Below are positions 36,381-49,353 of a stretch of 64,000 nt of DNA, piece after piece (positions within the stretch are counted from its first letter, which is position 1; every line of letters starts with the position of its first letter). The stretch comes from Sipunculus nudus (lineage: Eukaryota; Annelida; Sipuncula; Golfingiida; Sipunculidae). The translations under genes were made by a program, and so were the position numbers. Location of the stretch: NCBI GenBank assembly GCA_026874595.1, contig CM049315.1, positions 10,744,664 through 10,808,663 of the forward strand, written 5' to 3'. The notes beneath the pieces were generated by a model. It was given only the letters and a program-made list of their open reading frames with translations, searched no databases and was not told the DNA's origin.

Positions 36381-39300
36381 ATCTGGTTTAAAGAATTATT
36401 TTACAGAATTTCAAAAAAAATTGTCAAATTAGTTTGCTTGCATTATGTGGTATCTGTTAGGAAATATATTTGGGAAAGGCTTCAGCGCCAAATTTTAAAG
36501 AAAACATGGTGTTACTGCTATGTGATTTTGAACTGCAGTTTGGGCTACCCATGATGACCTGCTTTCTCCTTTCTGCTTTTTTAAAGATGAGTCTTGTGTC
36601 CTCACTTTTACTGTAAAGAGCTGAGAGCTTCCTGAGCACTTCTCGGGATGGTAGGCCTACATGCAAGAAAATAATCGAAATGAATCGATTCAGAGGATAA
36701 TAATCGATTAGAATTTAATCGAGGGCTTGCAATTCTATGCATCGATTCTTCAATGCATTGTTACACCCCTAGGAATTAATTTATAATAAATTGCCAATTT
36801 GTTAACAATGTGACGCCTTTACAAAATTCCATTTTTTTTTCAATCGCAAAATTTGACAGTTTCATATGTTTTGCATACATGATGTCATGTATGTTATTAA
36901 ATATCTCGGAAATGGCAACCTCGGCACTACGTCGCACCAATTGCAGAGAATAAGAATTTAATTTATTTGGAAACTGTATGGAAAATTATACTTTATTATT
37001 TCATTTGACTGCATAATGTGATAACTGTAACCAGATATCTCAGGAATGACTGCAAATGTTGATCATGTGACTTATAAGCAGTTGTGAGCCATAGATGGCG
37101 CCACGTGTGTTTCACTACTGCTGAGTATGACAGAGTGGACACTAGACCCTGGGTCCTTTGTTTAAAAGTAAAACTAATTTTTGTTTTGATATATTTTTAC
37201 CTGTTCTGTAAACATAATTTAGACTACACAAACAGGCCAGCATTTTGGTTTAAATATAATGGAGCTTGATGAAGCGGTTTTGGATGTGGCTATGAGAGTT
37301 GGTTGAACATGCGGTCAAACTAAAAACCGAAAAGGACCAAAAAGCACAAAAAATGCTCCAATATTCTCGCTTTTTTTTTACTTTTAAATGGTCTAAAAGT
37401 AGATAATTTACATAATTGTCAAAATAATCTGCCAGCCATCACCACCATTATCAACTGTCATCGGCATCGTTCAGTGCCCGCATGCACTGCTGACACCTGG
37501 TAGCCACTTTACATACTAAATCATTTCAAGCTAGATGACAGTTGTCCGTATTTCGGTTATGTTAACAATCTCAGTTTACACATTTTTGCAAGCTGTTTGT
37601 ACCAGATTCAATCAAACCTACTATTTTAATTTAAGACCACTTGAAAGTAGAAGTAAATGACAATTTTGGTGCTTTTTGGTCCTATTCGGTGCTTTTCGGT
37701 GCTTTCGGTTTTTAGTCTGACGTACATTGTAGCTGCCCGCCCAAGGTCGGTGGTTTTCTCTTGGTGCTCCGGTTTCCTCCACCTCCAAATACTACCAAAC
37801 GGCACCAACCGTGCCATGGAGAGTGCCTCGTATTAGTTATTATAACTAGTTGTACAATCCATGTAAAATAAAGTTTAAGGTTTATAGACGGTGCTCCTAC
37901 CAAATTGATATTAATTTACAAAATGCAGAACGCTAGCGGTTATGATCCACGCATAAAAGCAGATTATTTTGTCCGTGCCATTTCACAAAAGCAGCATTGG
38001 TAACCCATGGGAAACATCCTGTATTCCGGACAGTTTTATTAGTTTTCATTTACTTTACTAAATCCAGATAGGCAACGCTTCAAACGATAAACCTTTTCAG
38101 TTGGTCCGCACAAAGCCCCCTTAGGCCTACGCAGTGCCTTTTTTACGATTTCGCGGATTAAAGTACATCTCCTGCTTCATAAAGTAAGTATACCATACTG
38201 TATGTTTGTATATAAACATACATGTACACGTGTGCGGTGGTGATTTTATTTTATCCGCAATTTTTTTAAATACATATTTCTCTCACCAATTGTACAAAGT
38301 CCACCAATGCAAACTTAATATTTTGGTAAAAGCTTAATAGATGTTTACAAGGCTCCACTGCACGTAAGCATGCAGAGTCAATGTGATGGGTTGCTTCTCC
38401 TGTAGTATTTTTCTTAAATACAAACAGACACGGGGAGAATAACATGGATAAAGTTATCGATCACACTTTGATTACTTTGAAATATTACGATTAAAACTAT
38501 GATTTCAAAGTCTACAAATATTTGTTTTTTTTCCTAGATGCAGTTTTCAGTACCCTTGTTTACTGTACCATTTTAATCAGTGTGCTCAAAATGTTTTATG
38601 ATAAGGTGTTCCCAAGGTCGGTCAGAGACCTAGTATATATTACCAGGAAGCTATTCATACCTAGCTGCACTAGAGATAGCAGATGCCCGGACTGAGGTAT
38701 CGCTAGAAACATTCCTGTATTTTCTCCCTACGTTAATATATTTTAAGAAACCCCTTAACGAATGACCTAAGTGGTGATTTCAACAAAGTATATATCCATT
38801 TAATTATTTCATATTTATATCCCAGTGTTTCTTCGACAACTATCATAGATGAACCCACTGGCCTGCATTTAAGGAATATAAACCCACACCTGCCTACTTC
38901 AAGGTACCGTTCACCAGGAACAGACAGCCCCAGGTAAACTGTACAACCTGTTGAGGGACATCTGTTGTCAGAATGGCCCGCATCAGGTCACTCCAGGAGA
39001 ATCACATGACCGGGGTCAGTGAGTGCAAACTGTCGTCTGCTCATTGCAGTGATTTTTGGTGCACTGCGTCACGGCTCCACTAGGTCCCAACTCCGTAATG
39101 GTACCGGTAGGCCACGCAAGAAATAGTAGTTCTACGGAACCGTGGATTTTTTTTTTTTTTTGCAAATGAGGATTAGGTCCTCGGGTAATGCTGATTATTT
39201 GTGTTCCTGAGTTCATAAACATTTAACATTTGCATTAATCAGTGTCTTACGTCGCAAAACTAGTTTGTTTTGGCTGAATAACAAAGTTTCCACTCCAAAA

Positions 39301-41940
39301 CTATCTCGGCACATGGACTTTAATCCTCAATCCACCTGTATTATACTTTGTTATGGTAGTGTATGTGAGTAAACAGTCTACAAGACAGCTAAAACAGCGT
39401 AACTTTCAAACAAGAAGAAGCAACATGAAGGAAAAACAAAAATAAAAAAAAAAAAGGAAAATTAAATGGACTAATTTGTGTTGATTATATTCACCATTTA
39501 AGAATTGAAGCTAACTGTATTTTTCCGGGCGAGTTTGCAAAATGTCACGTATTTAATTATCACGAAAATTAAAAGATTTAAAAAATCGTTCGATCGCACC
39601 ACATATTTTGTCCGTCGAACGGTAATTGTTTTGGCGTGCTCTTGTACGTGGAGGCCAATGCCTTAGAGTCTGATAACACTATCTTTATTATTCCTTTTAC
39701 CAGACCTGTGCTTGCACTGATGTACAAAAACAACCAAGGTCTGAGAGCCTGAGTACATCTTCACAGAGAAACTTCACTGGGAGCCAAGATTAGACAATTC
39801 TAAACACAACTAAAGCAATATCACACCCAGGTCATACCTGTAGGTCAATGCGAAAATACACGGCATGAAAAATGTCCTGATGGTCAATAGCCGTAATACA
39901 CTCAATTTAAATAAATGTGCATCCAGGGCACATCTTTTCACAATAAGTAATTATCAATTATAAGTTTATCTCCGCAAGTAAGGCTTTCTAAGGTCTATGT
40001 TTTTGCTTGGATGGTTTGACTGTTAGCAACTTTACGCAAGGTGTTAAGAATTGGTTTTTTGATAACAATATGGATATGTATATATGTGGATGGTTATAGG
40101 GTAACACTCACTGACTAATCCATCCAATATTAGAGGTGATTTGGATCGCCATAAAATATTTTTTATTCAAAGGATTATAATCAATCGTGACACAGGGCGA
40201 CTTTATGTCCTAGGGGAGACCAACCCATTTTGTAAAGCATATAAACTATACTCATGGAAGCTTGGGTGGGATCCTGGTTGGGGCATCAAGGTTTATAATT
40301 CTGTATATATGGTGTGTATGAATATTTGTTATTATAGTTTGTTCTGTCACCCCTGTGCACCTGTTAGAGTGATTTAAAAAAAAAATTAATTGAAAAAGCC
40401 AAATTCCATGGAAAATTGAAAAAGAACTTAAAAAGATTGAAATAAGCACTTTTTATTTTCTAGAAGAATCAAACTGAATTCTAAGTGTTTCTCGACAATT
40501 CAGCATCCTGGTGCTTCTGGCTGTAAAAGTATTATTGGTCACACGCAAAACAAAACACATTTGAAATCTGGATAGTGGGCATTATCACCTCTCAAAACAT
40601 GGGGACACAGAAGGCCCAAGTATAATAGAGTGATCGTACTTTTGAATGGCAGTGTGTCACGTGTTTCTGGGGGTGAGGGCGCTGGAGTATATTTATATTA
40701 TTTAATTAAGATATTTCCTCAGTTATAAATTGTATGGTGCCAGGCTATACTTTATACCTATAATTGGCACAGTGTTCATTTTCTCCAGGATAAGGCGACT
40801 GGCACGCCTACTTTAAACCTAAACATTATAATTAGTAAAAGATAATTTAAAGGTATGTGTATCATCTTCTATACTAACAGTCAATTTTAGCTGAATACAA
40901 AAGTCTCCAAGCGAAACCCCAGGGCTTACAGGTTCAGTGTATCACCTGTTTTACATATTGTTGTGGTTCTGTGTGTTGTTAAATGTATTCCACGTGTGTG
41001 TGTTTAATTAAACAAGACTGCATGCCTGGCGGGAGATAAATATTGCGCATGCGCGAAAACTTGCTTACCAAAAAGGAAGATTTATTAAAATAATAAGGTT
41101 TTCTTTTTACTTGTGGTCGCCATCTCGATTGATGATAAAACCGCAGAAAGCTGTGTTTATGTTTTTCGATCGCGCCACTGATCGTAACCGGTGCGAGTTT
41201 ATTATCCCCTCGCAAAGAAATTCCACGAGGGAATATAGTAAATCTTCATATGAATATGCATGTATGGGCATTAAGAAAACGGTTATACATACAAGTATAT
41301 ATTATTATTATTATTATAATTTATATCCTTACTTTATATATTATAGTGTATGAAAATATATTTTTTTTTATTTTCAATTATCAACCAGGTGTAATTAAGG
41401 TTAGTTACAGGTACATGGGGAGAGTATGGGAGGGGGTTTCCCCCTCAATATTTGGAAATATTTGAATATACAAAGTAAAGAGGACATTTCTGTCAAAATA
41501 TTATCTTTTAAATGTAATGCTCGTGGTGAAATAACTGATAAACTGAATTATTATGTTAATGCATTTTACCGGGTTCTGTGGTCTCGACAGCATACAGGAC
41601 TCCTAAGAGCTCAACACATATCGCGAGTTTGAGTACCGGTATCACCAGAGGAGCCGTAAAGATTGTTCACGGTCGATCCCAACCAGGGCCCGGTGCTCGA
41701 TCGATCTGCAGTTGTTCTGCAGCTGTTAATAAATATCCTTATACTCAGCTAATAAATTTAAAAGTAATTATGACTGCAGATAACATAAATAAAGTCTAAT
41801 TGCTTTTTAATAATAAGAAATATGAAAAACGAAAATTAATCACGAACATCGGAAATATGATACAATGAGAGATTTTGCAGCTCAACGGGCGCCCCCTCTG
41901 GATCCTCCACTGCATGATAGCATATATCCGCCACTGATTT
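36381..41940. other. Long intergenic stretch, no gene recognised
   Basis: Open frames here are short and show no family. Landmarks: a repeat tail GACCCTGGGTCCTTTGTTT near 37143, and 37735-37880 with TCCGGTTTCCTCCACC followed by AATAAAGTTTAAGG, which resembles a SINE/LINE 3' end found in molluscs. A possible short exon at 38974 is discussed under rejected items. Confidence 0.4.
37725..37885 (+). mobile_element. Retroposon tail-like fragment
   Basis: Contains GGTTTTCTCTTGGTGCTCC, GGTTTCCTCCACC and an AATAAAGTTTAAGG end. This motif order is familiar from abundant short retroposons of molluscs. Recognition is from memory of the motif only. Confidence 0.3.
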
Positions 41941-41942
41941 AG

Positions 41943-42165
<223 letters not shown>

Positions 42166-42946
42166 TGTTACAGGTGCTCTTTTTATTATGTGACACGGGC
42201 GTAACCCCTGTTGTGGCGCTCGCTTCTGGCCGCGTGTTACATTCTATGTTTAATCCGTACTGGTTGAATTCTTGTTGTCGTGCTGTCTTGGGGCGAGATC
42301 ACGTATACACCATGGTGTGTAGAGGCACGGCGATGTCTTCTAGAGAATTCCTGAAATGCGTGTTTACTGTGTAGGATCCTTATAGACTGTTCAAGAAGTG
42401 GAAAATTCTCGGCTTCGCGTGTGAAGGTATATAAAGGGGCTGTTTTTTTAGAACCAGAAGACAGAGAACAGAGAAGATTCCAGCGGACGCAGAAGCGTGT
42501 GTCAGATTCTAGGACCTTATCCGAAGAATTATACATTTTCAAAGACTTTCTCCTGGATTTTATGCATTTGGACTTCAGTTTACTTTCTCGGTTGTGGCAA
42601 GAACTTTCCACTGGACTGTCATTCTCCGGGAGTTTACATTAAAAGGACTTTGTGATGGTGTTGGTACCAGGTACTGTGCACATACATTATTTTCTCTGTG
42701 ATTGTATTGACTTGTTGCTATACCGCTGTTTTACTGTATAATTGTTTGATTTAGTGTATCGTATTGTTAGGGTTGTTTTAAGAATAAATCATAGTTATTT
42801 GTTAACAAAAAACACTGACTTCTTTATTCATTCCCCTAGACATTTCCCGCTGCCTAGTGTAACAGAATCTGCTTTTTATTTTATCTCCGTTACAGAATTT
42901 GTGTTCATCACGCATACGTGATCTGTTTATATTAGGTTCCATAACA
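42166..42946 (+). repeat. 5' LTR
   Basis: Begins TGTTACAGG and ends CCATAACA (TG...CA ends). TATATAAA at 42428-42435 is the likely promoter and AATAAA at 42783-42788 the poly(A) signal. It matches 49354-50136 along its length with scattered substitutions and small indels. Confidence 0.9.
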
Positions 42947-42952
42947 TACAAT

Positions 42953-42972
42953 TGGGGGCTCTCGTCGGGATG
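42953..42972 (+). promoter_or_regulatory. Primer binding site
   Basis: A few bases after the LTR, TGGGGGCTC followed by TCGTCGGGAT resembles the complement of a tRNA-Pro 3' end, with an imperfection after the ninth base. Confidence 0.55.
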
Positions 42973-43111
42973 CTTAATAGTTTTCAAATTAATATGGCCT
43001 TGACCTGGAAACATTGTTTTATCATACATTGTTTACAAGATTACATATTGTTTACAGTACATTGTTTACAGGATTTATCTCAGTGTTTTTTTATTGTTTT
43101 GACATCTTTAC

Positions 43112-43666
43112 ATGGCTAATTTCAAACCTGAGACATTTGTTGACGATCCGGACCCTGATCAACTTGAACAGTTGTCAAAAGAACAGTTGTTGCGTTTGGG
43201 ACAACACTTGGGGCTAAGTGTGAAAAAAGCTTTGAGAAAGCCTGATATCATTGCTAAAATCATGCAAGATCTTATTAGCAGAGGTTTAATTGAAGAGACT
43301 GAAGTTGAAACACCAAAAAATGATAGCCTTGCTATGCAATTGGAATTAAAGAAGTTAGAAATGCAACATGAGCTAGCATTAAAACAGTTAGAATTAGAAA
43401 AAGATAAAACAGAGAGAAGAGAGGGAGAACATGGAAGGTTAGAAAGGGAAAGACAAGAAAAAGAAATAGAAACTGACAGACTAGAAAAAGAAAAAGAAAT
43501 TGAGTTAAAACGATTGGAGTTAGAAAGACTTAAAGTAGAACATAGTCTAAGTGCTGCCCCAACTCACAGTTTTGATGTTACTAAACACATGAGACTTGTC
43601 CCACCTTTTCAAGAAAAAGAGGTTGATAAATATTTCTTACACTTTGAAAAGGTAGCTGAAAATTAA
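43112..43666 (+). pseudogene. gag: gag N-terminal part
   Basis: An ATG-started frame of 184 codons. After a short leader it has a helical segment (EQLSKEQLLRLGQHLGL...KPDIIAKI), then a long charged coiled coil rich in E/K/R/L (about residues 65-145). It ends at TAA (43664-43666) in the middle of a conserved gag stretch. The next frame (43691) is in the same phase, so one stop codon separates them. Confidence 0.75.
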
Positions 43667-43690
43667 AAATGGCCTAAGGAAAATTCGACT

Positions 43691-44293
43691 ATGCTTTTAC
43701 AAAGTGTATTGACTGGCAAGGCAAGAAAAATTTATACAGAGCTTTCAGTAGAAGCTGCTGCTGACTATGACCTGGTAAAACGGTTAATCCTAAAAGGTTA
43801 TGAGTTAGTTCAAGAGGCTTACCGCCAGAAATTTAGAAATTGGGAAAAGCACAAAGAACAGACCTACGTAATTTTTTTTGCTACGACAAAAGAGCAGTTG
43901 TTTGATCGCTGGTGTAGATCTAAAAAATTAATGAAAGATTATGACAATTTACGCAAGATGATTTTGCTTGAAGAATTTAAGCGCTCCATTAACGCGGATG
44001 TTAAAACTTTTCTCGATGAGAAAAGTCCTGAAACACTTGACATTGCTGCTCAATTAGCTGATGATTATTCACTAACACACAAAATGTCCTTTACTAGCAA
44101 ATTAAACCAGTCATTCACAAATAAGATTTTAAAACAGTATGGTCGAAAGAAGTTTACAGCGCAGTCTCCCAGTACTAGTAGTCCTGATAGTTCAGCAAAG
44201 CCCATAGCTACATCTCAGTCTACGTCCACTGTGTCTAAGTCCAACAAAGACCAGTCATTTTCAATCTGTTCAAAATCATTTCAAAATCTGTAA
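43691..44293 (+). pseudogene. gag: gag capsid part with SCAN-like domain
   Basis: A frame of 200 codons in phase with the upstream gag. LLQSVLTGKARKIYTEL, then EQLFDRWCRS and LRKMILLEEFKRSI, followed by a conserved helix, read like the SCAN fold that vertebrate zinc-finger genes took from Gmr1-type gag. The tail is Ser/Thr/Lys-rich. The frame ends just as the zinc knuckle begins in another frame. Confidence 0.75.
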
Positions 44294-44330
44294 TTACTGC
44301 AAGAAGGAAGGTCATCTAATATCTGACTGC
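44289..44330 (+). pseudogene. gag: gag CCHC zinc knuckle (frameshifted)
   Basis: CNYCKKEGHLISDC is a perfect C-x2-C-x4-H-x4-C nucleic-acid-binding knuckle. It lies one frame off from the capsid ORF, so an indel lies just upstream. Confidence 0.85.
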
Positions 44331-44353
44331 TGGATGTCAAGGTTGACATCCTA

Positions 44354-45595
44354 AGATCCCCTGATCTTAAGCACCTTGCCCCAGGTTCTTTTAATAATAA
44401 GAAAACGTTCGCACATACAAATGAATATCTACTGAAAGATGTACAATAACTTTAATGAATATAAGTGCATATAAGTGCAATATGACATCAAGGGATATAT
44501 CAAGTATTAGCACTTCACTGAGAAATAAGCTGGCAAGTACAGCACAGCTTAGACACTATACTTTATAAAACAAACACGAGTTGAATAATATCAATCCTTA
44601 GAAATCCGGGTAACAACAGTTTGTCACAAGAAGTAGATAGGGAGTCCAGTGAAACTTCTCCAGGAAGCAACCCATCAGTGGAGGTATACCAAATACCATA
44701 AGGCTCCTTCTGTAAAATAACGTAGGACCATTTCAGCTCAAAGAAAAAAAAGATAACTCCAACATTTAGGGGAAACAGAGCCAGTATTTCGATAGAGATA
44801 AAGGTATTAGAGAATGGTCATTACATTGGGTCCCAAATGGAATAATGTGTCTCCTCCTACATATCTTAGGATTTTTATATCAAGTATAACAGTATTTCAG
44901 CAGATAATAATGATAGTACTGTTTCATATATGTATATAAAGGAGCTACCATAAAGTCAGTTCTGCTTTTGGGTACCAAGAATAACTGGACAATGGCTCAC
45001 CTTACATGTAAGAAGTATCATAGAGTCACAGTCTGAAGTCCACCATTCTCGGTACTTCTGGGTGGTTTTCGTGCACTGCCGGTACCCCTCAGTCTCCACA
45101 AAACCTCTAAACACTGGAAACAGTCTTTTAATGCAGGATATCAGCATTCTGAATGTGGCAAAGTTCAAACCATGGTTTGGTGTGCATTTAAAAGTCTTTA
45201 GTTGACCATACCAGAAAAATAAAAAAATAAAAAAAAACACAGCTCTTGGTCTTGATTCAGTGTAGCATGTTGTGTAGCCCTCAGGCCTCTTAAAGTTCAA
45301 GTAGAGAGAGGTTCATGTTTCCTCTAACAGAGCTGCTGGCCAACTGCCCTATTCTTGTTTAAAAGAGCCTTGACAACAATTCTTAGCACACTTGAGCAGA
45401 ACCAGTGAAATTATGGCCGCCCTATTCTTGTTTCAGGGGTATTGTTATAGGCCTTGGACACAAGGACTACCTAGGAGTTTTGTTACACCTCACTGGACAC
45501 AGGTCATTGTTACCAGTGTGGTCATAGTGTGTACAAAACAACTACATGGGACCCAAAACAACTGGCTATGTCTCCCACTGTACATTAGGGGATCT
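44354..45595. mobile_element. Putative insertion inside the retrotransposon
   Basis: About 1.24 kb between gag and the protease region has no gag/pol similarity and only short ORFs. Its edges read AGATCCCCTGAT (44354-44365) and ATTAGGGGATCT (45584-45595), inverted with one mismatch. I infer a non-autonomous insert; no target duplication is clear. Confidence 0.45.
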
Positions 45596-46156
45596 GTGTG
45601 ACACTGGAAACTTGCGAAGAGACCAAATAACAAACCTTCTGGGTTTGTTTCAAAGTCTATGCAAAGCATATTACAAGAGCCAGGCCCTTTTCATGTAAAT
45701 AAGGGGTACAACTCCTTTTTTGACTCAAATAAAGGGTTTGATGCTTGCGGGGTGAAAACCTCAGTTGATTCCTGCGAGGAATTAAATAAGGCTAGGTCCT
45801 GTCAAGACTCCTGCGAGGAGTATCCTTTAAACAAGGCTAAGTCCTTTTATGACTCTTGCGAGAGTATTTCAAAAGAGGCCAGGTCCTCTTACGACAAACA
45901 AAAGTTTGTTTCTGCTGAGGAAAATTCCTCTGTTGAATCCCATGAGGAGTCTGATGATAAAAAGGATGTAGACTCCTTAGATGACTCTGAAACAGAGTTT
46001 ATGACTGACACTGTCAATGTCAGTTCTTTGTTTGATGAGGTTGAGGTAGTAGATTCCTCTCCTGACTCTGAAATGGAGTTATTTGAGCCATTCATACATG
46101 ATGGTTTTGTATCACTTTCAAGTGATTTTCAGATTCTACCCCTATTAGAATTTTGA
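45596..46156 (+). pseudogene. gag-pol linker, acidic Ser-rich
   Basis: The frame (ATG at 45659, open from further upstream) encodes repeated DSCEE/DSCES and NKAKSFYD motifs and then a Ser/Asp/Glu-rich stretch, ending at TGA (46154-46156). It precedes the protease and probably belongs to the N-terminal pol or linker region. No enzymatic motif. Confidence 0.5.
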
Positions 46157-46620
46157 GGGACACTGGTTCAGGCCAGACTCCCATGTTAGCAAACACTTTA
46201 CCATTTTGTGGTAAGTCCTTTACTGGTGCACATGCACTTGTTAATGGTGTGTTTTCAGACAGGCACACTTTAGTTCCGCTTCACAGTATCCATTTAAAGT
46301 CAGATTTGATTTCTGGAAATATTAGTGTGGGAATAAGAACTACTTTACCCTTTAAGGGAATTCAGTTGCTACTAGGCAATGATGTTGCAGGTGACAAAGT
46401 ACAGCCTTTACCAATAGTGACAGAAAAGCCGTCACTTGATCAGGACGCTGATCCGGATAGTCAGAAAATTCCTGGTTTGTATCCTTCATGTGCTGTAACT
46501 AGATCTATGGCAAAAAAAAAAACACACATGAGGATAATGGTCCAGAAAATAACACTCTGGGAGTCACTAGTGACTCGTCTAATGACTCGCCCTTGCAGGA
46601 TACAGCATTCTCAAGGTTAG
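46153..46620 (+). pseudogene. pol: Retropepsin-like aspartic protease region
   Basis: Opens with RDTGSGQTPML, the D-T-G active site of a retroviral-type protease. GIQLLLGNDVAGDKV is the typical LLG-D segment about 70 residues on. The protease overlaps the linker frame end by a few bases. Confidence 0.75.
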
Positions 46621-47440
46621 ATCTTATCGCGGAACAGCATAAGGGCCCTGATATTTCATGTTTGTTTCCAAGGGCAGTTTCTAAAGATGAACTGTCACAG
46701 AACCCAGTTTGTTTCTATGTCAAAAATGGAGTGTTTATGCGTAAATGGCGACCACCTGATGTATGCGCTGATAATGAGTGGGCCATCAAACATCAAATAG
46801 TAATGCCTAAAAGCTTTCGCAATGAAAGCATGGCACATGAGGCTCCTTTGTCTGGCCATTTAGGTATAAATAAAACTTATCAGAAAGTTAGTACACACTT
46901 CTTTTGGCCTAACCTTGGGAAAAATGTTGTACAATATTGTACTCATGCCATACATGCCAGGTGGTGGGCAAGCCCAATCAGAATCCTCCTAAGGCCCCAC
47001 TTAGGTTTATTCCTGCTTTTGATGAACCATTCAGTAGGATTATTGATGATTTTGTTGGACCACTGCCCAAAACAAAACCTGGACATGAATACTTGCTGAC
47101 AATCATGTGCGCATCTACCAGGTTCCGTAAGGGAATACCACTGCGCAAAATTAATGCCAAATGTGTTGTCAAAGCTCTGACCAAGTTTTTTACAACTTTT
47201 GGATTACCAAAATCTGTCCAGTCTGACCAAGGGTCTAATTTTATGTCTGGCTTATTCCAACATGTTATGCTTGAGCTAGGTATAAAACAGTAAAGATCTT
47301 CGCCATACCATCCTGAAAGTCAGGGCGCCCTCGAGCGTTTTCTCGAGACATAAAAAAAAAATTAGAACTTATTGCTATGACACACAGTAAGACTGGGATG
47401 AAGGAATCCACCTATTGTTGTTTGCTGTCAGAGAATCCTT
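46593..47440 (+). pseudogene. pol: Integrase zinc-binding and DDE core (broken)
   Basis: SGHLGINKTYQKVSTHFFWP and YCTH form the HHCC-type zinc region in frame 46593-47099. The core continues in another frame (46937-47293): first Asp in IIDDFVGPLP, second Asp in SDQGSNF. A stop at 47291-47293 follows, then YHPESQGALERF with the catalytic Glu. So one frameshift and one stop break it. Confidence 0.82.
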
Positions 47441-47450
47441 TTAAGAGTCC

Positions 47451-48110
47451 TTGGGTTTCAATCCCTTTGAAATAATTTTCGGACATGGACCTCGAATGGA
47501 ACTTCCATTGAAACTGCTTAAAGAAAAACTCTTGTGTGAAAATCCTGATTTTTTTAGTTTACTGCAGTATGTCTTAGACCTTCGCACTAAACTACACAAT
47601 GCTTGTGAGATTGCAAAGTCAAATCTAAAATCTGCACAAAGTAAAATGAAAACAAAGTATGACAAGCACATTGTAAGTAGGACGTTTGAGCCTGGTGAAA
47701 AGTTCCTTGCCTTACTTCCCATCCCTGGCAGACCTCTGCAAGCTAGGTATTTTGGTCCTTACATTGTTGACAAGAAAGTCAGTGATTTAAATTACATACT
47801 GTTGACACCAGATCGGCGTAAGAAGAAACAACTGTGCCATGTTAACATGTTGAAACCATATTATGACAGAAATAGCACATCAGATGTTGTACAAAATGTT
47901 ACTGCTGTAAATTGTGTAAACACTGACTCTGACCCAGTTAAAGTAGATACTGATTGTAAGTGTGATGTAGATATTCAGTGTGGTACAGTACCATTAAAAA
48001 ACTCAGACGTGCTTAACAACCTGGATGCCAAACTGTCACACCTTACCGCTAAACAACAACAAGATCTCAAGAAGATGCTGCGGAATTATGAACATTCCAA
48101 CGCGAACTAA
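47451..48110 (+). pseudogene. pol: Integrase C-terminal region and pol linker
   Basis: GFNPFEIIFGHGPR matches the end of Gypsy-type integrase cores. RYFGPYIVDKKVSDLNY and then CHVNMLKPYY are the GPY/F-like C-terminal module. About 90 residues follow as a linker before the reverse transcriptase begins downstream. The physical order INT then RT is plain here. Confidence 0.82.
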
Positions 48111-48149
48111 CATGTTGTGCCATGACGTCGATGTTGGCGAGGCAAGCAA

Positions 48150-48880
48150 CATCCATATAGACTGAATCCAGAAAAGCAAAGGTATCTACAGGATCAGATT
48201 CAATATTTGCTGGACAATGATTTTATTGAACCTAGTAACAGTAACTGGAGTTTACCATATATTCTTGAGCCAAAACCTAATGGAAGTTATCGTATGTGCA
48301 CAGATTATCGAAAACTGAACTCTGTCACAAAGACTGACACGTTCCCGATTCCGAGGATCGATGATTGTATTGATAGAGTCGGTAGCTCCAGGTATGTTTC
48401 CAAGTTTGACTTGCTAAAAAGATTCGGGCAAGTTCCGCTGACAGATCGAGCGAAAGAATTGTCCGCATTTGTGACGCCGCAAGGACTATACCAGTATAAA
48501 GTTATGCCCTTTGGCATGAAGAAGTCGCCAGCCACGTTCCAGCGCCTCACCATATGGTTGTCAAGGACATTCAGGGCTGCGACGCATATATTGATGACCT
48601 TATCGTGTACAGCGACACCTGGGAGAAATTTAGCAAATTCTTCGCGACCTCATCGAAAGACTCAGTGAAGCATGTCTGACCGTCAATTTAGTGAAATCTG
48701 AGTTTTGTCATGCACAAATAACATTTTTGGGTCATATTGTAGGGCAGGGTCAGGTAAAACCTGTTGATGCTAAGATAAGTGCTATTTCTGCTGTAGCTGA
48801 ACCTTTGACTAATTTGTGAAAGAAGAAACAAAAGTTTGTATCGAATGTTCAATGTGAACATGCATTTCAGAATTTGAAAG
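48150..48880 (+). pseudogene. pol: Reverse transcriptase (frameshifted)
   Basis: The frame 48207-48668 has IEPSNSNWSLPYILEPKPNG, MCTDYRKLN, the DLL motif (KFDLLKRFGQVPL) and YQYKVMPFGMKKSPATFQR. The catalytic YIDD lies at 48587-48598 but in another frame. Thumb-like sequence with FLGHIVGQGQV follows at about 48724. Confidence 0.85.
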
Positions 48881-48889
48881 CAATTCTGC

Positions 48890-49290
48890 AAAGTTTACCA
48901 GTTTGGCAGCTCCAGACTTTTCTGTACCTTTTAAGTTAGCCGTAGATGCTAGTGATACTGCTGCTGGTGCTGTGTTGTTACAGGAAGGCAATGATGTCAT
49001 AAATCATCCAATTTGTTATTTCTCAAGAAAGTTTAATGCAAACCAGAAAAACAGAAAAACTACTCCACTATTGAAAAAGAATGTTTGGCTTTGATTTTGG
49101 CGTTGCAACATTTTGAAGTTTATGTTACTTCATCAGTCAGGCTTATCATTGTCTTCAGTGATCACAATCCCCTCACGTTCATGAACAAGTTGAAGTGTAA
49201 AAGCAAAGATTGTTGACATGGAGTTTGTTATTACAGGATTACAATCTTGATATCATACACATTAAAGGGAAAGATGTTGTAAAAATTTAG
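48890..49290 (+). pseudogene. pol: RNase H region (broken)
   Basis: FKLAVDASDTAAGAVLLQ with the first catalytic Asp, then YFSRKFN and, after a stop and shift, LALQHFEVYV and FSDHNPLTFM. These are standard Gypsy-type RNase H landmarks. Coding signal ends before the polypurine tract. Confidence 0.78.
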
Positions 49291-49340
49291 TGATTGTGAT
49301 CGCAAAAAGTAAGTTTTTTGTGAAAACTTTCTTTTTTCTT

Positions 49341-49353
49341 ACGGGAGGGGGAG
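49341..49353 (+). promoter_or_regulatory. Polypurine tract
   Basis: A GGGAGGGGGAG purine run abuts the 3' LTR, the expected plus-strand primer. Confidence 0.7.

Noticed and set aside
38974-39020. Possible first exon (ATG GCC CGC ATC...)
   Set aside because: A good start context and a weak GTCAGT donor, but no downstream exons or homology; too short to support.
42237-42642. ORFs on both strands within 42.2-42.65 kb and 49.3-49.9 kb
   Set aside because: They lie in the two LTRs and repeat between them; they are not genes.
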